Below the pieces are notes generated by a model. It was given only the letters and a program-made list of their open reading frames with translations. It searched no databases and was not told where the DNA came from. A program made the position numbers and the translations under genes. From the NCBI GenBank assembly GCA_963573315.1, contig OY752144.1, forward strand, positions 2,040,501 through 2,104,500: DNA of 64,000 nucleotides, in the 5' to 3' direction. How positions within the stretch are numbered: the first letter of the stretch is position 1; each line of letters starts with the position of its first letter. Source of the DNA: Entomortierella parvispora. Lineage: Eukaryota > Mortierellomycota > Mortierellomycetes > Mortierellales > Mortierellaceae. Positions 46,753 to 58,055 of this stretch are shown in pieces.

Positions 46753-47864
46753 CTATACTTTGCTAGAGATCCAAATAGCTGCCTTGCATCCTTGCTTGAT
46801 GGCGTTGCTCAAGAGCTCATGTTGAGGTGCCTGTCAGGTGGGAAGTGCAGGATGAAAAAAGTCAAAAACTTGGTGTAACTGGGGATGAAAACATGACGCT
46901 GGAGTATTTTCGGGACTTGATCATGCGATACGACATAGCCAGCCTTACCTTTTGAGCATCATGCTCCAGTGCCGTCTCGAGATGCTCGAGTTCTTCATCT
47001 CGAAATTGTTGCACAACCTGTAAGGAGAAGAAAGAATCCAATTGAGGTGGTGAGAACCTGCGGTTTTATAACCTATCAAAGATATCAGGCACGCCGCACT
47101 CGAGCCTTACTTTGCGCAATTCGGCGATATCAGGATGGTCAATTTTCAGGAGCTCGCGTAATTGACTACACAGAAATGCCGGATACATTAGTTTCACGAA
47201 ATTGCAACTCGCAAGTTCTTTTTATCATCCAAGAGGGGTATGGGTCCTCCAACAATCTTACTCGTTGTAATGTCCGCCAATGACGGTCTCTACAGCTTCT
47301 GTGCATGCCATGGCAGCCTCCTTGCCTATGAGGGCTGTGCCTGCACCCAGAGCAAACCCTGCCAGTTCCCAGATGGGTCTCAGGGCAGTGGGCCGGACGC
47401 GATATTGACTGACGATCCCATCAAACACCTTCAAATGATGCTTCTCCTGGTCCCACATGTGCTAGAGGAGACAGAGAGCACGAGCATCTTTCAGAAAAAC
47501 ATAGTCACTCGCGAAAATAGATGGAGTTGACCGCCACCAACACTGCGACACTCACCTGAAGCAGAGGGCCAACTTTCTTGTCAGAACCCAGGACGGCGTA
47601 CTGTCCGCGATAAATCCAGTTAGCGCCCAGCTCTCCAGCTTGGTCTACCCGAATCATCTCCTCAAGCAATTCGCGCTGCTCTTTAGATAGGCGAAGGGGG
47701 GGATGTGATGAAGGACTGGAAGTCGAGGGTGAGTCTTGTGAAGAGTATGCTGATGTGCTGAATGGCTGGGATGTGAGAGAGATGGAGTTGATGAATGAAG
47801 AAGGCCGAGCAAAAGTCGCGCGGCGCGTGGCCTGGACCATTGTGGACCTGAGTGCGGTGGCCAT
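46753..47864 (-). CDS. COQ7: 5-demethoxyubiquinone hydroxylase COQ7, mitochondrial
   Basis: Five exons on the minus strand, 47864-47556, 47461-47262, 47165-47111, 47017-46949 and 46830-46753, give 236 residues. It catalyses the penultimate step of ubiquinone synthesis, hydroxylating demethoxyubiquinol at the matrix face of the inner membrane, with a carboxylate-bridged di-iron centre. The N-terminus is Arg/Ser/Thr-rich without acidic residues, a mitochondrial presequence. Iron-ligand motifs are present: E78 in [11 protein letters not shown]109-x-x-H112 in WDQEKHH, and E197-x-x-H200 in EELEH. HYNDQLREL and the end CKAAIWISS are also family-typical. I chose MATALRS over an upstream in-frame ATG (47930) because it starts a canonical presequence. 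A CACGTG lies at 47966-47971. Confidence 0.93.
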
Positions 47865-48590
47865 CCTGTGCAGTGTCGTGGATTGTGTGGTCTGAAGGCA
47901 AGATCCCTCTGTCTGCTGTTGCGCGCACATGTGCGGCAGCCGGGACCAACGGAAATCATATTCATCACGTGATGCTATTTTTGCCGTATAAAGGTTGCGA
48001 AAGTCTGGGTGTTAATAGTTCCTCCTCTTGAATTCATCCATTTGTAAGGACATCCATCCGTTGATTTGACCCCGATCCATCGGTGCAGATCCATCGATCC
48101 ATCCAACTGGCAGGCATCGATTTCTGTATCCGCAGAACGCACCATCATCATCCGCATTGGCATGGACATGTTATCGACAATCCGGGAAGCGCACCAAAAA
48201 TCCAACGGATTGTCGATGATCAGGATCCATTCAATTCCATTCCACTTTGCGACAAACCAATTCACTTTTCTCTTCCGGCAAAACTTCTTTTACTTCACCT
48301 TTAGTCTCCACGTTCGTACAGCCGACTGCAGAGGAACATACTTCTCACTGGGAGTCTGGGTGACGGGGGCACCCCTGCGAGTGATCCATCAACGGGGCTT
48401 CGCCTTTTTTTCTTTTTTTTCTTTTCTTTCTACCTGTCTGCCGGACTTGCCTGCTGTAGTCGCCTGCCGTAGTCAATTCGCTTCAACTACGCCTTTCCTC
48501 AATTCAACAGGACCTCTCATCTTTCTTTTTGTCAGATCATTCCTCTAACCCTTTTTTTTTCTTTTGTCTCTATCTTGATTTAACAGCACA
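47865..48590. promoter_or_regulatory. Shared upstream region of COQ7 and ribosomal P2
   Basis: About 725 bp between divergent genes. It has CACGTG at 47966-47971, repeated ATCCATC/GATCCATCGAT words around 48060-48115, a 12-bp perfect inverted repeat (48173-48184 with 48206-48217), and a T-rich leader before the P2 ATG. Confidence 0.45.
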
Positions 48591-49032
48591 ATGAAGTATC
48601 TCGCTGCTTACCTTTTGCTCACCATCGGTGGCAACACTGCCCCCGCTGCTTCCGATATCTCGGCTCTCCTCGCCACCGTCGGTGTCGAGACCGAGTCTGA
48701 GCGCGTTGAGGCTTTGATTGCCCAGCTCTCCGGCAAGGACATCAACGAGGTATGGCCAGCTTCTAAAAAAAAAGCACCCTTCAATTGACAAATTTAGGAG
48801 AGAGCGAACTTCTTTTTCTAACCAAAACTATTTTTTTTCTCTTGTTAACCCCTTCTTTTAGCTCATCGCTGAGGGTTCCTCCAAGCTCGCTTCCGTCCCC
48901 GCTGGTGGTGCTTCCGCTGCCGCTGCCCCCGCTGCCGGTGGTGCCGCTGCTGCTGCCGAGAAGGCCGAGGAGAAGAAGGAGGAGGCCAAGGAGGAGTCTG
49001 ATGACGATATGGGATTCGGTCTCTTCGATTAA
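48591..49032 (+). CDS. RPP2: 60S acidic ribosomal stalk protein P2
   Basis: Two exons, 48591-48749 and 48862-49032, give 109 residues. P2 forms the flexible ribosomal stalk with P0 and P1 and recruits translational GTPases. Diagnostic features are the N-terminus [10 protein letters not shown], the core [20 protein letters not shown], the Ala/Gly hinge (about residues 68-85), and the acidic C-terminus ending [10 protein letters not shown]. The N-terminal sequence is of P2 rather than P1 type. Codon use is strongly biased toward C-ending codons, as expected for a highly expressed gene. A polyadenylation-like AATAAA follows about 30 bp after the stop. Confidence 0.96.
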
Positions 49033-49589
49033 ATCAATCGCCCCCAGCTTGATACAACTCCATAATAAATTTGGGCTTGTCTTCACCCCCAAAAGCAATC
49101 CTAGAATTCATTTTTTTGTTTGTTTCTCGGTTCACGTTTCAAAATTTGAGGGATTGAACATCTTATTCTTGTCACAGAAAGGTATACTAAACTGTCACCA
49201 AAAAAGGGGAACAGCTGGCCAGCCACCTGTTCCTTTTGCGGCGAGTTTCAAGTAAGTCTTTGACCAAGGGTCAATTACAAGGGCCACAGCATTTGGGAGG
49301 AGAAGAACCAGTTGATATGTTGAAGTGGAAGACTGCTGGAGGTGGAGAGGAAAGAGAAGGAAGGAATAAAGTATTTACAGTGGCGCTGGAAGTGAAAAGG
49401 TATATTGCCGCGGAACTGAGCGTGTTCACTCAAGAGACGGCGTAGGGAGCAAAGGAATAAAGCAAGGTTGAAAATCAAAAAAAGAAGATTGGAACGAGAG
49501 GGTTGTGCGAAAGGGACAGGGAGTCAGTGAGCCCAAGTCTTGGAGGAGAGGGGGTCAACCATCAGGGGGCCCAAGGCCCTTACAGGCCT
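49033..49589. other. Convergent intergenic region after P2
   Basis: About 560 bp holding the 3' ends of P2 (plus) and of the secreted-protein gene (minus). No additional gene supportable. Confidence 0.5.
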
Positions 49590-50630
49590 TCAAAAGAGCC
49601 AGGACTCTGAAAAGATCCGCTCGAATGGACTAGCCTCGTCCTCGTCCTCAAGGACAAAGTTACGGAGCGAACTTTCCTGATCACGAAGTTGCTCATCTTC
49701 TGAGCCCACCTCTTTACCCGACTTTTGTAGCCGTTCGAAGCGCTCCAGGAGGTGGTGTTCCTCGTCCTCGGCCCAGTCAAGTAGCTCGTCCATTTCGCCT
49801 TCAAGGTCTTCCTCCCACTCGTCCACCATCCAGACCTGCTGTTGTTGATGCTCTTGTGGGTAAAGACGGCCGTTGGTGCGAGAGTGGTGGACACTCAATC
49901 GCCGGAAGACCCCGTCCTCGCCGAGCTCTAAGAGCTCTTCGTCTTCATCGTCTTCTGCTGTTGAAGATGCTCGATAGCGATTATTATCGTAAACTTCATT
50001 ACCGTTGTTATTGTTGTTATGATGGTCATCGTCGTCCTCTTCCTCAAAGAGGTCGATGGATGGATAATGCGGCTCGATCAAGGTTCGAGATTCGTTCTCT
50101 GTCCAGAAGTCCGTGTCCTCTGGCTCTTGCTCGTGGAACGCTTGTCTGAAAGGGTCTCGACTCTCTGCGTCCTGTCGATGCCTTCCTTGGTCAGGGCGGT
50201 ACCGATTACCGAACTGCTCTTGTCGTTCTCGAGATACATGTAGCTCTTTGGCAGGGCGCTCAGGCTCTGGCGGCGGCAGGTCATCGTTCACATGTGAGAA
50301 CAAACTCCGCTTTCGCCTCGCTCCTCCAGTGTGGGTGAGGGATCCTCCTGGAGGAGAGTCGTTTTTGGTGAAAGGGGAGTGTCCTTGACGTCGTTTCCAA
50401 AGTGCTTCGTGTCTCTCGGCTTCTGCTGCTGCGATAGCCGCCGAGGAGTGAAGATCGTTTCTCTTGTTATTGTTATTATAATTGTTGCTGTAGAGGGTAT
50501 CTCGGGCGTGGAGAGGCACGCGCCCGTCGCAGAGAGAGACTTGTTGAACAAAAAGGACGGCCAAGGTCAGAAGAACAGAGCCCAATAAGGACTTGGCCCT
50601 CAACCGACCAAGGTTGTTGTGTGAGGACAT
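49590..50630 (-). CDS. Secreted acidic protein with dibasic processing sites
   Basis: A single-exon frame of 346 residues from the ATG at 50630. An upstream ATG adds 86 Ser/Pro/Phe-rich residues encoded by leader sequence and is rejected. Residues 15-30 (LLGSVLLTLAVLFVQQ) are a signal peptide h-region, after two basic residues. The mature part is hydrophilic, with Asn runs (residues 49-55 and about 245-250) and acidic runs (EEEDDDD, EDDEDEELLELGEDG, EEDLEGEMDELLDWAEDEE). Dibasic Kex2-type sites occur at KR 56-57, KRR 79-81 and RRKR 105-108. The C-terminus is acidic and ends SWLF. No family recognised. It could be a processed secreted factor or an ER/vacuolar luminal protein. Confidence 0.65.
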   Translation of the reverse strand: MSSHNNLGRLRAKSLLGSVLLTLAVLFVQQVSLCDGRVPLHARDTLYSNNYNNNNKRNDLHSSAAIAAAEAERHEALWKRRQGHSPFTKNDSPPGGSLTHTGGARRKRSLFSHVNDDLPPPEPERPAKELHVSRERQEQFGNRYRPDQGRHRQDAESRDPFRQAFHEQEPEDTDFWTENESRTLIEPHYPSIDLFEEEDDDDHHNNNNNGNEVYDNNRYRASSTAEDDEDEELLELGEDGVFRRLSVHHSRTNGRLYPQEHQQQQVWMVDEWEEDLEGEMDELLDWAEDEEHHLLERFERLQKSGKEVGSEDEQLRDQESSLRNFVLEDEDEASPFERIFSESWLF

Positions 50631-51827
50631 TGTTGACTTTGGGGAAGGAGGAGGAAAGTTTACGGTGGGACGGTGTAGGACGGTGTGAGAGGGAGGGGCA
50701 AACGAGTAAGAGAGGGGGTGAGAGGGTGGTGAAGAGAGAGTATTGGAACGCAAAGAGAAAGGGAAGGAAGGGAAAGACAGAGGCAACGGGGGGGAGGGAG
50801 AGGCACAGAGAAGGCGAAGAAAAGAAAGGAAGGAAGGAAGGAAGGAAAGAGGGAAAGAAAGAGAGACAGTGTACGGACAGTGCAGCAAAGAAAGCGCGGA
50901 AGGTGTTTGTACCGTGCCTGAATTGTGGAGCAGGAATAAAAAAAGAAAGAGTCAGGCCGTCTCTTTCTTTTTTCCGTCAGCGCTTGCTCGTGTGAGCAGG
51001 AAAAACCGGGTGCAACTTATATAGCACTGTCACTGTAGGGTCGCTCTACTGGAAGGAGACGCAAAGAAGGGGCCATGCTTTGTTGTTTGGTTGCGATGTT
51101 GCAAACAGCTGGGCTGGGCTGGGTTGGGTTAGGTTGGGTTGCGGATTGCACCAGTCCAGATAGCTGTTGCCAGTACTGCAGACAAAGCGTCGCAACGATG
51201 GAAGGAAATGAAGACAAGGAGTTGCCAGCAGTAATAAGCTCCAGCTGGGTTTCGTTTATGAAAGGGTATCGCAGGGCAGGGTGGTGGAACAAGACAGGGG
51301 AGCCATGCTCAGTGAACTGCGGGTCTCCAGAGTTTTATGCTGCCTCTCATGCTTTATGTCATTGGTGCGGAAATAGAGAACTGCCTCAAGAGCCATGTCG
51401 GATCATTCGGGCATCAGGGCGCAAAGGGTTCACCCAGTCTGTTTGCGGACGGTTGGTTGCTCTCACCTTTTACCTCTGTGTTTTCTCTTTGATGTTCTAT
51501 CATGCGAATACGTGGACGACGGATACCGCCGCCAGCTGTTGCAGACCTCCCTGCCCAAAGATATGGTTCTCGTGAGACTTCAGATCACCTTGGCGGACAA
51601 AGACCATGGCGCCACGTGTTTTGGCTCGAGGACAGTGGCACCCGCTCGCGACAAGCAAGCTGACTCGTCACATGATGTACCAGAGTCGACTTCTGGACCG
51701 TGCCAAGACTTGGCTTTGCGCACAGACAAGACACAGATAAAAAGGACCTTCACAATTCAACAAAGAGATCCCTCTTCATCTCAGCTCTTCATCCTACTCC
51801 TGCCCTTCACACCCAAACACTTTTACC
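50631..51827. other. 1.2-kb divergent intergenic region
   Basis: The first 300 bp, upstream of the minus-strand gene, are purine-rich (GGAAG repeats at about 50820-50860). A GGGCTGGGTT-type repeat lies at 51110-51140. A CACGTG is at 51613-51618, 210 bp upstream of the LITAF-gene ATG. No gene supportable. Confidence 0.45.
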
Positions 51828-52539
51828 ATGTCCGACAGCAAAGGTCATTACTCTCCTGTGAACACCTCTGAGGATTCACAGGCTCAGCCCCCTGCCTACA
51901 CTCCTTCCACAGCTCCCTCATCTCCTTTCATTCATCCTCAGCAAGCAGGCACATCCGCTGCCCCGTCCTCAGGACTCTACCCACAACTGGATCATAGTGC
52001 TGGCGCACCCTCTACGCCCTACCAGCCCACCTACCAACACCCAAAGTTTAATGACCCTTCCAAGCCTCCACCCCATGTGCCGCAATACTTTCAACAACAA
52101 GTACAGCAGCAGCCCCCCCAAGCTAGCTGTATGGCCTCGCCATTGATCCTGATGAAGCCCCCATCAAGGATTGAAGATCTCAAGGCGAAGCCAGGCGTTG
52201 TGGTGTGCCAGCACTGCTCATATCTTGTTTTGACAGAGACCACCCCAGAAAATGGTAGGAGACCCAAGATTTCTCTTGGCATTCAAAGAAATTTGCGCCA
52301 CTAAAAGTTGAGCTACAGTAGCTGACTTTACCTTTTTTCATTTTATTTGCTCAGGTTCCTGCACCTACCTTGGAATCCTTGGTCTTTTGTTGGCTGGAGT
52401 AACCTCTTGCGGATGCTGTCTGTTACCGCTCTGCATCACCTCCTGCAAGGATATCATGCACTCTTGTCCTAGCTGCCACGAGGACATTGGACTCTACTCC
52501 AGAATTAAGGAAAAGACCTTTCCCGTCGCGCGAGACTAG
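51828..52539 (+). CDS. LITAF-domain (SIMPLE-like) membrane-associated protein
   Basis: Two exons, 51828-52254 and 52355-52539 (phase-1 intron), give 203 residues. The N-terminal 110 residues are Pro/Ser/Gln-rich with a PPAY motif at residues 21-24. The LITAF domain follows: a first zinc-ligand pair CQHC (about residues 126-129), a hydrophobic membrane-inserting segment rich in Cys (GILGLLLAGVTSCGCC), and a second pair in HSCPSCHEDIG near the end. LITAF proteins sit as monotopic proteins on the cytosolic face of endosomal and lysosomal membranes and bind Nedd4 ligases and ESCRT components through PPxY/PTAP motifs. All expected ligands are present. Confidence 0.88.
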
Positions 52540-53411
52540 ATACACACCTTACAACAATTCTATCAATAGTGCATCCACTTTTTTTTAATGAAAAATTTCA
52601 GAACCCATACCCATGTCCCTTGAAGGACCATACACCCCCATACATGCTGCAGCCTTTTTTTTTTTTTTTAACGATAGACAATCTCTGTCAGGTTTTATTG
52701 GTTATTTGTGGAGAGAGCTACCTCGCTGGTCAGGATGTTCCTGTATTTGTTTATCTTTCCACGAGTCATGCGGCAGGGAGGGTGGTCCCACTGGGAATTT
52801 CGTTAGTTCTGATTTTTGGCCGGTGGAGGAGTCCGTCCTCACATTTCTAGTTCCAGTCCTGTCTCTTGGTGCGGGTGAGAGATCCGTCCTCACATTTGCT
52901 GAATTGAGATTCCACTTGGTGTTCTTGAGCCTTCCTGCGGGTTATCGGCGGCCTGCGAGTTTTTTTAGTCTTGAAAATCTTGTATTCCTCTCTCGTAGTG
53001 TTCTCCCCGTAACCGTAGTGCTGGAATGGAGCCCTTTCAGATCCGAGTGAACAAGTCAGTGCAGATCTCCTCGTAGTCGTACCGAGGCGTATAAACCCAA
53101 GTAGGAAGAACTCCTCATGGGAGGGAGCCTATCCCCTACTGCCCTCGAAATGCCAAACAGATGTTTTTCAAGTGGTCTTACCCACTTGGAAATGTGCGGA
53201 CCAAGCTGGTTTTGAACACAGAACCACAGCCCTAACTTCCCGGAAACTTTCGACTTAAATGGAGCAAAAGCCCCATACATGCTGCAGCCAAAACTTTTTT
53301 CGATAGTCTCGACCAAAGCGAGCAAACCCCTTAATACTATACCCTTAATAATCGAATTAGTCACGTGAATTATCGGGCTTATCTAGAGAAGCCAATTGCT
53401 ACCAACAAGAT
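52540..53411. other. Intergenic region with possible transposon remnant
   Basis: No credible gene. Two copies of CCCCATACATGCTGCAGCC (19 bp) lie at 52636-52654 and 53271-53289, 635 bp apart in direct orientation. The segment CCGTCCTCACATTT is repeated near 52833 and 52889. CACGTG lies at 53362-53367, about 45 bp before the tRNA-Arg gene. The pattern would fit a degenerate insertion, but no ends can be defined. Confidence 0.35.
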
Positions 53412-53483
53412 GGTCTGCTGGCCCAATGGAAAGGCGTCTGACTACGAATCAGGAGATTGCAGGTTCGACCCCTGCGTAGATCA
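53412..53483 (+). tRNA. tRNA-Arg (ACG)
   Basis: Standard cloverleaf with acceptor GGTCTGC pairing with GTAGATC (two G-U pairs), D-arm TGGCCCAATGGAAAGGC, anticodon stem TCTGA/TCAGG with loop CTACGAA (anticodon ACG, read as ICG after deamination), and T-arm GCAGG-TTCGACC-CCTGC. Discriminator A. The D-arm and anticodon region match the usual eukaryotic arginine ACG isoacceptor. No intron. Confidence 0.93.
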
Positions 53484-54257
53484 TACCAACTTCTTTTTTT
53501 TTTGCCTCTCTTGAGCTGTCGAGCAAGAGTTCGCTTCGTTTTGACAACCCTGGCATTGGGCGAACAAGAGGACGGAGAGAGCTTTCGACCTTGCAGAGTG
53601 CAGCAGGCAGAGCGAGCTGCAGGGGAGTGAGTGAACGGGGGGAATGTGGATTCAACAGAGCTGGTGGTTCAGCATGAAACTGATGTGGGATGCACGAGCA
53701 ATGGCTCTCGTTCCTGTCTGTCTTGGCACAAGAGAAAGGAGGAGGAGGGACGCGTCCTTTGATTTTCGACACCGAGGATGCGCGCAGTGGTGTGTGAGAG
53801 AGAGAGGGAGAGCATGGCAAACAGGAAAGCGCAGGGGGAAGGAGGAGACGACGGCACAGCCACACGCGCTCTTTCTCTCTGTCAATGCCAAAGTATGTAA
53901 TATGCCCTTCCATCCATGCCGCATATCCACCGCGCTCACCTTTTTGCAGACACACACACACACACAAAAGAGCACCCCTCCTCCCTGGCAATTCCAGTCG
54001 TATCATTTCATTGCAAGGGAACTCTCTTTTATCCGTGGCCCGTTGTTCGTTTTTTTCCTTTTCTTTTCTCTTCGTTCTCCCCTCATTCTCCACATTCCCC
54101 CCTTCTCCTCATTCCCTGTAGGGGCGTCCTAATATCCTCTCTTCCTGTCTTCTCTGCTCTGCTCCTCCTCTCCTCCTCCTTCTCCTTCTCCTTCTCTTCT
54201 TTTCGCGACTCGATCCTGTCAGCTCTCATCCCCTCATCCAGCTAGGCACACACATCA
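53484..54257. other. 5' flank of the SH3-protein gene
   Basis: About 770 bp of T/C-rich sequence with a CA microsatellite (about 53950-53966) and a long pyrimidine-rich leader (54040-54240) before the ATG at 54258. Short open frames in both strands are low-complexity and not credible. Confidence 0.45.
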
Positions 54258-57200
54258 ATGGCCGAAGCTGCTTGCTCCCATATTCTCCAGTCCCTCCAGG
54301 GCCATGTCCACTTCCTGTCAGACCAAGGCCTCCTCAAGAAGGAATCGCTCAACATGTGAGTGCTACCTCCACCTTTCATCCACCCGGTCTGTCTCTAAAA
54401 TGCATTTTGGTGTCATGTCTAATTGATTTGGGCCTTCTTCTCGCTTCACTGTAGAATCTTGGCGGAGCTCTACAAACTGGACCTGCAGACCGTGCCTTCT
54501 ACAACCGCCAACAGACAACCCCTCAATGTCCGTCTCCAGCATCAGGAGCCTCAGCCCCGAGCCTCGCTAGATTCTGACCTCCAAATGTTGGTTCTGCCTA
54601 CGAAGGACTCCAAGGTCTCAGGCCTGTCCCAACCTCGGTCCATCCCAGCCTCGCGAGTGGTGCAGGACGAAAGCGAAAGTGAGAACGAGCTCGACCTGGA
54701 GGTAGACCGTCTTCAGCAGGAACGTCTTTTGCGCCAAGAACAGGACCATCAGAGCATCGTCACAGGTGAGCTTGACAATCTTGTCACTGCCAGCGCAACC
54801 GACGAGCAGGACCAGGACGAGGTTGTCGTGCTGGAGGAGGCGACCGATGACGAAGAGGAAACGCAACAGCCAAAATCGCCTTCACCCTCGCAAAAGCCCG
54901 AGTTGCCACCTTTGCTTTTCAATTACGAGTCCGCAACCATCTCCCGTCCCCATAGTTTTGACCTCGCTACTGCTGTCACGAGCGCCGCCGAGCCTACTAC
55001 CAATGCGTCCTCGAGCACCGTGGCAAGAGCGGCAACGACAACCTCCAGTCATGTTACAGCAACAACACCCGTCCCTGTCTTTACACCAGTCCCAGCCCCA
55101 GTCTCTGGATCGATTGCCTCCGCATCCACGCCTGCAACCTCTACTCCCCCTGCCTCCGTGAAGGCATCCGCAGTGCCACAAACCCATGGCTCTTCTCTTT
55201 CTACTCATCCTTCCACGGTTGTACCACAATTGTCCGCCTCTTCGTCTGCTTCCACTCCCATTGCACCAGCCCAGGTCCATCCACCCACAGAGGAGCGCTC
55301 TGTTGTGCCTACAGCAATCGCCTCTGCGGCAACGGTCACCTCCAATTTAGAGCATTCTGAGCAATATCACCCCAACTCGCACCAGCCCAAAGCCGACTAT
55401 GACAGCCAACCTGTTTCTGCCTCGCCCACTTCCCCCACAGGCCCAAATCCGATCTATCTTGCCGCCTATCGCCAAGAGGCAAACTCGGCCCCGAGAGTCT
55501 ATAACCCGAATCAAGCGTCCCCGTCTTCACCCCCTGTAATCTTCCAGCCCCAGCCTCAGACTCAGACTCAGCCTTCCGCGCAACCCGTAGCACAGGCTCA
55601 GGTTTATGGCGTTCCATCGCCCTCCGAAGATGCGCCCATGTCCATTGCTGATATTCTCGATGAAATGGGTAGCAGCCCTGCTCAAGCCCCAGTCCAGGCA
55701 CCCCCCACGGAGACGTCGCAACATCACCAGCAGAAGCGCGAGTTCTCACAGCACACTCAGGAAATATCTGCTAGCACAAGTGATTCTGTCGACGGCAAGG
55801 ACTCGATGACTTCGATGGAATCTGGAAAACGGTCAGAGCAACAGGCGCCCACACCTCCCCCTAAAGATGCCGCACCTCAAAATTATCAGCCTACGTTCCA
55901 ACAAGGCCTCGCCACAGCGCCTCCTTCTCAGTATGACACACAGTCTCAACAACACCAGCTCCAGCAGCCACATCACCAGCAGCAACAGCAAACACAGCAA
56001 TTAGCGCCCACAATGCCTGTTCAAGCTTACCAGCTTTACCAGCCCAAGCCTTATACGCCAAAGTCAAAGCCCTCGGTAAAGATCCAGCCTGGGCACAGCC
56101 AAAGCACCTCTCAGGATGCAGGTGTCTTGCCCCTCGAATCCCAGCATCAGCATCAGACTTCGCAGGGGACACCTCAAGATCAGGCCCAGCTTCTCGGAGC
56201 CGGTCAAAACCAGGGTCAGGGTCAAGGTCAGGGACCAATTCAAGGTCAAGGTCAGGGACTAATTCAAGGTCAGGGTCAGGGTCAGGGTCAGGGACCAATT
56301 CAGGGACATGTTGTTGCACCCGCACCTCTGCCTCTGCCTTCCCAGCTTCCTTCGACATCACAGCCACTGCAGTATCAGCAAGGAGTTGCCGCGCCTCAAC
56401 AGCAGCAGATGTACCAGCAACAGTATCATCTCCAGCAACAGTATCAGTCTCAACAGCACCAACATCAGCAGTACCTTCAGCAACTGCAGCAGCAGCCCTT
56501 GCCCCCTAACCCAGTTACAGGACCCGAGTTGAATTCTTCCGCAGGACCCCCATCTGTGAGCTCTTCTGCGAGTGAAGCCTCAGCGAAGCCATCAGGAAAA
56601 GGATGGATGGGCGCATTCCGAGCTTCCATTCTGAACAAGGACTCCAAAAAAGAATCCAAGGAGGCCAAGGATCCTAAGCATCAGGAGAGTCTTTCGCCTT
56701 CGCAGCAGCCACCAGGATCTGGTACTTTGACAATCCTTCCCGCCCCAGCAGCCCCGTTCGTTCCCTCTCAGGGACAGTATGGACCACCTCAAAACCAATA
56801 CGTGTCTCCTCAAAACCAATTTGCCCCTATGCAGCCCCCAGGTTCGGGACCTTATAACGGTGGACAGCCCTTGAGTGTACCCCCCGCATCTGGAGCCCCT
56901 CCAATGGTAGCCCCTGTTCAACAGCGCGATAGTTACATCGCAGGGCCAGTATCGCAACCAGGAGCTCACCCAGCTGACCAAGGGGCCATCGTTGCACATG
57001 GCCGTCAAGAATCGTACCAAAGCAATGGCTCTGCATCCCAGTCGACTCCTCAGGCTCAGCAACAGCAACAGCGGCAGCAGTTTAATCAGTACCAACAGCA
57101 GCAGCACCAGTATCAGCAACAGCAGCCGCCAGCCCAGACACCAGGAAATCAGGTCGTTGTGACGCCTGCGGAGCCAACTCCTGCCGCAGGCATGACCGTT

Positions 57201-58023
57201 GGTCAGGAAAATACAATCAACCGTCATTCTAACCTCTCCAGCGCTTCATTCAACCCTGCTACTGTGAGATCTGATGCATTGGAGACCACCTCTGCTACTT
57301 CTGCCGCCTCTGCCGCCTCTGCCGCTATTCAGGCAGCTCGCCTGAATTCGGCGTCACTGCCCACTCTAGCTGAATTTAAAGACCCCGCTGTGGCGAGTCC
57401 CTACCAGACTTTGAGTCAACAGCAGCAGCAGCAACAACAACAGCCCGTGGTTCAGGCTGGTGAGCAACAGCAACAGCATATTCCAGGTTCACCTGCATCT
57501 GAGGCTGGCAGTCGCGTTTCCTCAATGTCTGATGTGAAGAAACTCCAGGTGATTGCGCAGGTCCAGGCCAAGTTTGATTTTGCAGGTGAAGACAAGGGCG
57601 ACCTGCCTTTCAAGGTCGGCGATATCATTGACGTCATTGAATTCTGTAAGTGGTTATGTATCCTAACGCAACCAATGAGGCTGATTTGAAGAAAAGACTT
57701 TATATTGATGATTTCTCTCAAATGGTGTATGATAGTGAACGACGATTGGTGGCAGGGCATCCTCCGTAGGGAAGTCGGTATTTTCCCAACTGCATATGTC
57801 CAGAAATTGTAAGTGCTTCATTAGAGGATCGTCTGGAGAATATCGGTGAAATAACTCATCCGGGCCAAGTCACTAAGACTCTTGAATACATTTAATACCA
57901 CAGACCACCACCTCCAGGCGGACAATATCCTATCGTCTCGGCAGTTTCAACACGAAACTCTGTCATTAGCGACAGCAACCCATCTCAACCCCAGCCCCAG
58001 CCCCAGCCCCAGCCCCAGCCCCA

Positions 58024-58055
<32 letters not shown>

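Noticed and set aside
53449-54093. 214-codon minus-strand frame beside tRNA-Arg
   Set aside because: It reads through the tRNA gene itself and through a CA/GAGA microsatellite; composition is low-complexity.
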